Origin: Nocardia amikacinitolerans NBRC 108937
GTDB lineage: Bacteria > Actinomycetota > Actinomycetes > Mycobacteriales > Mycobacteriaceae
DNA: 64,000 nt
Assembly: GCF_001612615.1 (NCBI RefSeq)
Contig: NZ_BDAU01000022.1
Span: forward strand, 1-64,000
Direction of reading: 5' to 3'
A program made the position numbers and the translations under genes. Below are positions 61,647 to 64,000 of the stretch, in pieces. The first letter of the stretch is position 1, and each line of letters starts with the position of its first letter. A model generated the notes under the pieces. It was not told where the DNA came from and made no database searches. It saw only the letters and a program-made list of their open reading frames with translations.

Positions 61647-64000
61647 GTGGGCCCTGGGCGACGCGAACACTCGGTATCGAACTGCATCATCTGTCTTGTC
61701 ACGGCACGAGTTCCGACGGCGTGCTGCCCGCCGAGCTGTCGATCGAGATGCTGATCGAACCCGGTCTGCGGCGCAATCCGCGCCGGGCGCACCTGCTTGT
61801 CTCGACGGTGCTCGGCAAGCATCTGCCCACCGATCCGCGGGTGGTGCTCGACGCGGGCAACCGGCTCGGTGATCTGGTGCGCGCCGTCCTCGACGAGCGT
61901 GCGGGCGAATCGGCGCAGGCTGTCGTGCTCGGATTCGCCGAGACCGCAACGGGTCTCGGCCACGCGGTCGCGGCACGGATCGGCGCGCGGTGCTACCTGC
62001 ATTCGACGCGCCGCGACGTGCCGGAGGCCGAGACGCTGGCCGGTTTCGAGGAGGGGCACTCGCACGCCACCTCACACCTGCTGCAACCCGCGCCCGCCGA
62101 GATCTTCCGCAACGACCTGCCGCTCGTGCTGGTCGACGACGAGATCTCCACCGGCGCTACGGCGATCGACGCGGTGCGCGCGCTGCACGGGTTCTCGCCG
62201 CGTTCGCACTACGTGCTCGCTTCGCTGGTGGACATGCGTACCGAGGAGGACCGGGCTCGATTCGAGAGCGCCGCGGCCGAACTCGGTGCTCGCATCGACA
62301 CCGTGTGCCTGGCTTCGGGATTGACGAAGCTGCCCGACGGCCTCACCGATGCCGTCACGTCGATGCCCGATCCCGAGCTGAATCCCGTTGCTGAGCAGCG
62401 GGGTTCGTTCGGTCGCATCGAACTGCCCTGGCCCGACTCGGTGCCCGAAGGCGGACGGCACGGGATACTCGATTCCGACACCGCGGCTTTCGAATCCGCC
62501 GTCGCCGCGGCGGCAACGGTGCTGTCCGCCCGCCTGGCCGTTGACGCGCCGGACCGCCCGGTCATCGTGCTGGGGCACGAGGAACTGATGTACCTGCCGC
62601 TCCGGTTGGCCGCGGCGCTGGCCGAGTCGGGCATCCCGACCAGGTATCAGACCACCACGCGCTCACCCGCCTACGTGCTGGACGAGCCGGGGTACCCGCT
62701 GCGGCGCGGATTCCGTTTCCTCGCACCGGAACCCGATGCGGAAGCGCCGCGCTATCTCTACAACGCCTGCTGGCCGCAGGATTTCGATGCGGAGCTGCGC
62801 GAGCTGACGGCGCGACACCCGTTCACCGCCGACGACGTGTCGGCCGCGGGCGACGATGCCCAGGCTGCGGGCGAGCGCGGGCGCGGGGCGTCGGACGGCG
62901 TGCGGATCGCGGCTGAGGGCGCGCAGGATTCCCGCGACCATGCGCGGGCCGCGGGCAAGCGCGCCGAGCGGGAAGGCGTGCGGATCGAGGGCGACGGCGT
63001 GCCGGAGCTGGACGACGCGGCACCTGCGGACGTGTGGACTGCGCGCGACGACCAGCTGTCGGGCGACGCAGTATCGGGCGACGGACCGAGCGAAACGAAC
63101 CCGGTCCTCGTCGTGGTGCTCGACCCGCCCGCCGACACGCCGGAGCTGCTCGCGGACGGCGGTTTGGTCGACGTCCTCACCGCTTCCGGCGCGGACGTGC
63201 TGGTAGCGGTCGTGCCGGGCGCCGATCCGCGTAAGTTGGACAGCGAGCGGCGCGCGGTTCTCCATGCGTCGGCGGCTACGGACAGGGAGGTCGAGACGAA
63301 CCGCGTGATGCGAACCGAGACGACGCCGGTGGCGACCGAGGAGTTGCCGCTACCCGCGCCGCTGTACGGGCCGGAGTTCGGTTCGTACGCGGCCGACGAG
63401 GTCTCCTGGCTGCTGAAGGATCTGTCCGACGCCGACCTCGAGGCCGACATCGCCGAGCGGGAGCGCCGCATCCAAGCGGGCGTCGCGCACTACGCGGAAT
63501 CGCTGCCGATCGAGTACCAGCCGGATGCCGCCTACCGGAGTCTGTTCGACGAGGTGCTCGCCGAGAGCGCCGAGCGGCTTGCGCTGGCCGTGGGCACCGT
63601 CGCCGAACTCGTGGTCGCCGAGCGGGGCGAGGACATCGTGTTGGTGTCGCTCGCGCGCGCGGGGACGCCGGTGGGCATCCTGATGAAGCGCTGGTTGCGC
63701 TCGGGCCGCGGCGACGGGCTGCCCAGCCTGAACGTGCCGCACTACGCGGTCTCCATCGTGCGCGATCGCGGCATCGATGCCGTCGCGCTGGATTACCTTG
63801 CCGAGCACCATGATCCGGCGTCGGTGGTGTTCGTCGACGGCTGGACCGGCAAGGGCGCGATCACCAAGGAGCTCACCGAGGCGCTCGACGCCTATCACGC
63901 GGCGGGTGGCGCGCGATTCGACGACGAACTCGCCGTGCTCGCCGATCCCGGGCACTGCGTGCGCACCTACGGCACCCGCGACGATTTCCTGATCGCCTCG
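61643..64000 (+). CDS. Fused PRTase_2-TRSP-StiP/PRTase_1-like protein, 3' end outside window
   Basis: At least 786 residues, starting at ATG 61643 inside the previous stop. The N-terminal phosphoribosyltransferase domain has the PRPP loop LVDDEISTGATA near residue 170 and HATSHLLQP. A TRSP-like middle follows (about 270-400, beginning HGILDSD; PVIVLGHEELMYLPLRLA). After an Ala/Arg/Glu-rich insert (about 400-460) comes the StiP/PRTase_1-type region from about 590: LLKDLSDADLEADIAERE, VLVSLARAGTPVGILMKRWL, HYAVSIVRDRGID and FVDGWTGKGAI. In most ter loci these are two genes; here they are one frame. The C-terminus lies beyond 64000. Confidence 0.85.
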   Translation, partial: MSGPWATRTLGIELHHLSCHGTSSDGVLPAELSIEMLIEPGLRRNPRRAHLLVSTVLGKHLPTDPRVVLDAGNRLGDLVRAVLDERAGESAQAVVLGFAETATGLGHAVAARIGARCYLHSTRRDVPEAETLAGFEEGHSHATSHLLQPAPAEIFRNDLPLVLVDDEISTGATAIDAVRALHGFSPRSHYVLASLVDMRTEEDRARFESAAAELGARIDTVCLASGLTKLPDGLTDAVTSMPDPELNPVAEQRGSFGRIELPWPDSVPEGGRHGILDSDTAAFESAVAAAATVLSARLAVDAPDRPVIVLGHEELMYLPLRLAAALAESGIPTRYQTTTRSPAYVLDEPGYPLRRGFRFLAPEPDAEAPRYLYNACWPQDFDAELRELTARHPFTADDVSAAGDDAQAAGERGRGASDGVRIAAEGAQDSRDHARAAGKRAEREGVRIEGDGVPELDDAAPADVWTARDDQLSGDAVSGDGPSETNPVLVVVLDPPADTPELLADGGLVDVLTASGADVLVAVVPGADPRKLDSERRAVLHASAATDREVETNRVMRTETTPVATEELPLPAPLYGPEFGSYAADEVSWLLKDLSDADLEADIAERERRIQAGVAHYAESLPIEYQPDAAYRSLFDEVLAESAERLALAVGTVAELVVAERGEDIVLVSLARAGTPVGILMKRWLRSGRGDGLPSLNVPHYAVSIVRDRGIDAVALDYLAEHHDPASVVFVDGWTGKGAITKELTEALDAYHAAGGARFDDELAVLADPGHCVRTYGTRDDFLIAS

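Overview
The window is GC-rich actinobacterial chromosome, most likely from Nocardia or a close relative in the Mycobacteriales. Four things point there. The block rpsF-ssb-rpsR-rplI-dnaB with a DUF2029/GT87 membrane protein upstream of rpsF is the order known from mycobacteria near the replication origin. dnaB carries two inteins, one of the mycobacterial type that begins with Ala. There is a WS/DGAT acyltransferase, a FadD-type ligase, a cutinase-like protein and a type I polyketide synthase. Two sites match or nearly match the KstR operator consensus. The genus is an inference; no rRNA or tRNA gene was seen.

Layout. 1-7049 (minus): a stand-alone acyl carrier protein translationally coupled to a type I PKS (KS-AT-DH-KR-ACP) that runs off the left edge; two of its linkers are long arrays of short peptide repeats. 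7249-9085: a metallo-beta-lactamase-fold protein, then non-coding DNA with a 143-bp tandem repeat and three copies of an 18-bp motif. 9086-28776: mostly single metabolic genes: two nitronate-monooxygenase-like proteins, FadD, a degenerate isochorismatase-fold protein, regulators, methyltransferases, a membrane protein with a kinase-like domain, an overlapping dioxygenase/SDR pair, an SGNH hydrolase, a flavin monooxygenase, an ABC1 kinase-like protein, DUF5996, WS/DGAT and an EamA transporter. 29022-32252: a TetR repressor facing an ABC exporter pair, with a 25-bp palindrome between them. 32253-35795: a thioesterase-like gene bracketed by 66-bp direct repeats, a secreted cutinase-like protein with a Thr-rich tail, and a small EF-hand protein.

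37519-43198 holds the least understood system. A tightly packed five-gene operon matches the STM4015-STM4014-STM4013-STM4012-STM4011 families: a leucine-rich-repeat protein, an ATP-grasp-like protein, an alkaline-phosphatase-superfamily hydrolase and two radical SAM enzymes. It faces a DUF6745 gene and a small His-containing protein. The architecture suggests a biosynthetic or modification pathway of unknown product. 43213-47697 holds an ECF42-type sigma factor with its DGPF/YCII partner, HxlR and RidA, an XRE-cupin regulator and a secreted epoxide-hydrolase-like protein.

47924-53434 is the replication/ribosomal block on the minus strand, with a gene-free stretch carrying DnaA-box-like words upstream of dnaB. 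A dispersed repeat of about 100 bp occurs as a tandem array before rpsF (53525-53990), inverted at 55431-55521 and once more at 23222-23331. 56503-64000 is a ter (tellurite/stress) locus: a TerA/TerD-like protein, a DUF475/TerC-like membrane protein and TerD on one strand, and divergently a coiled-coil protein, an HpcH/HpaI aldolase and a fused phosphoribosyltransferase protein that runs off the right edge. The last two belong to the ter-linked module proposed to make a nucleoside-like metabolite.
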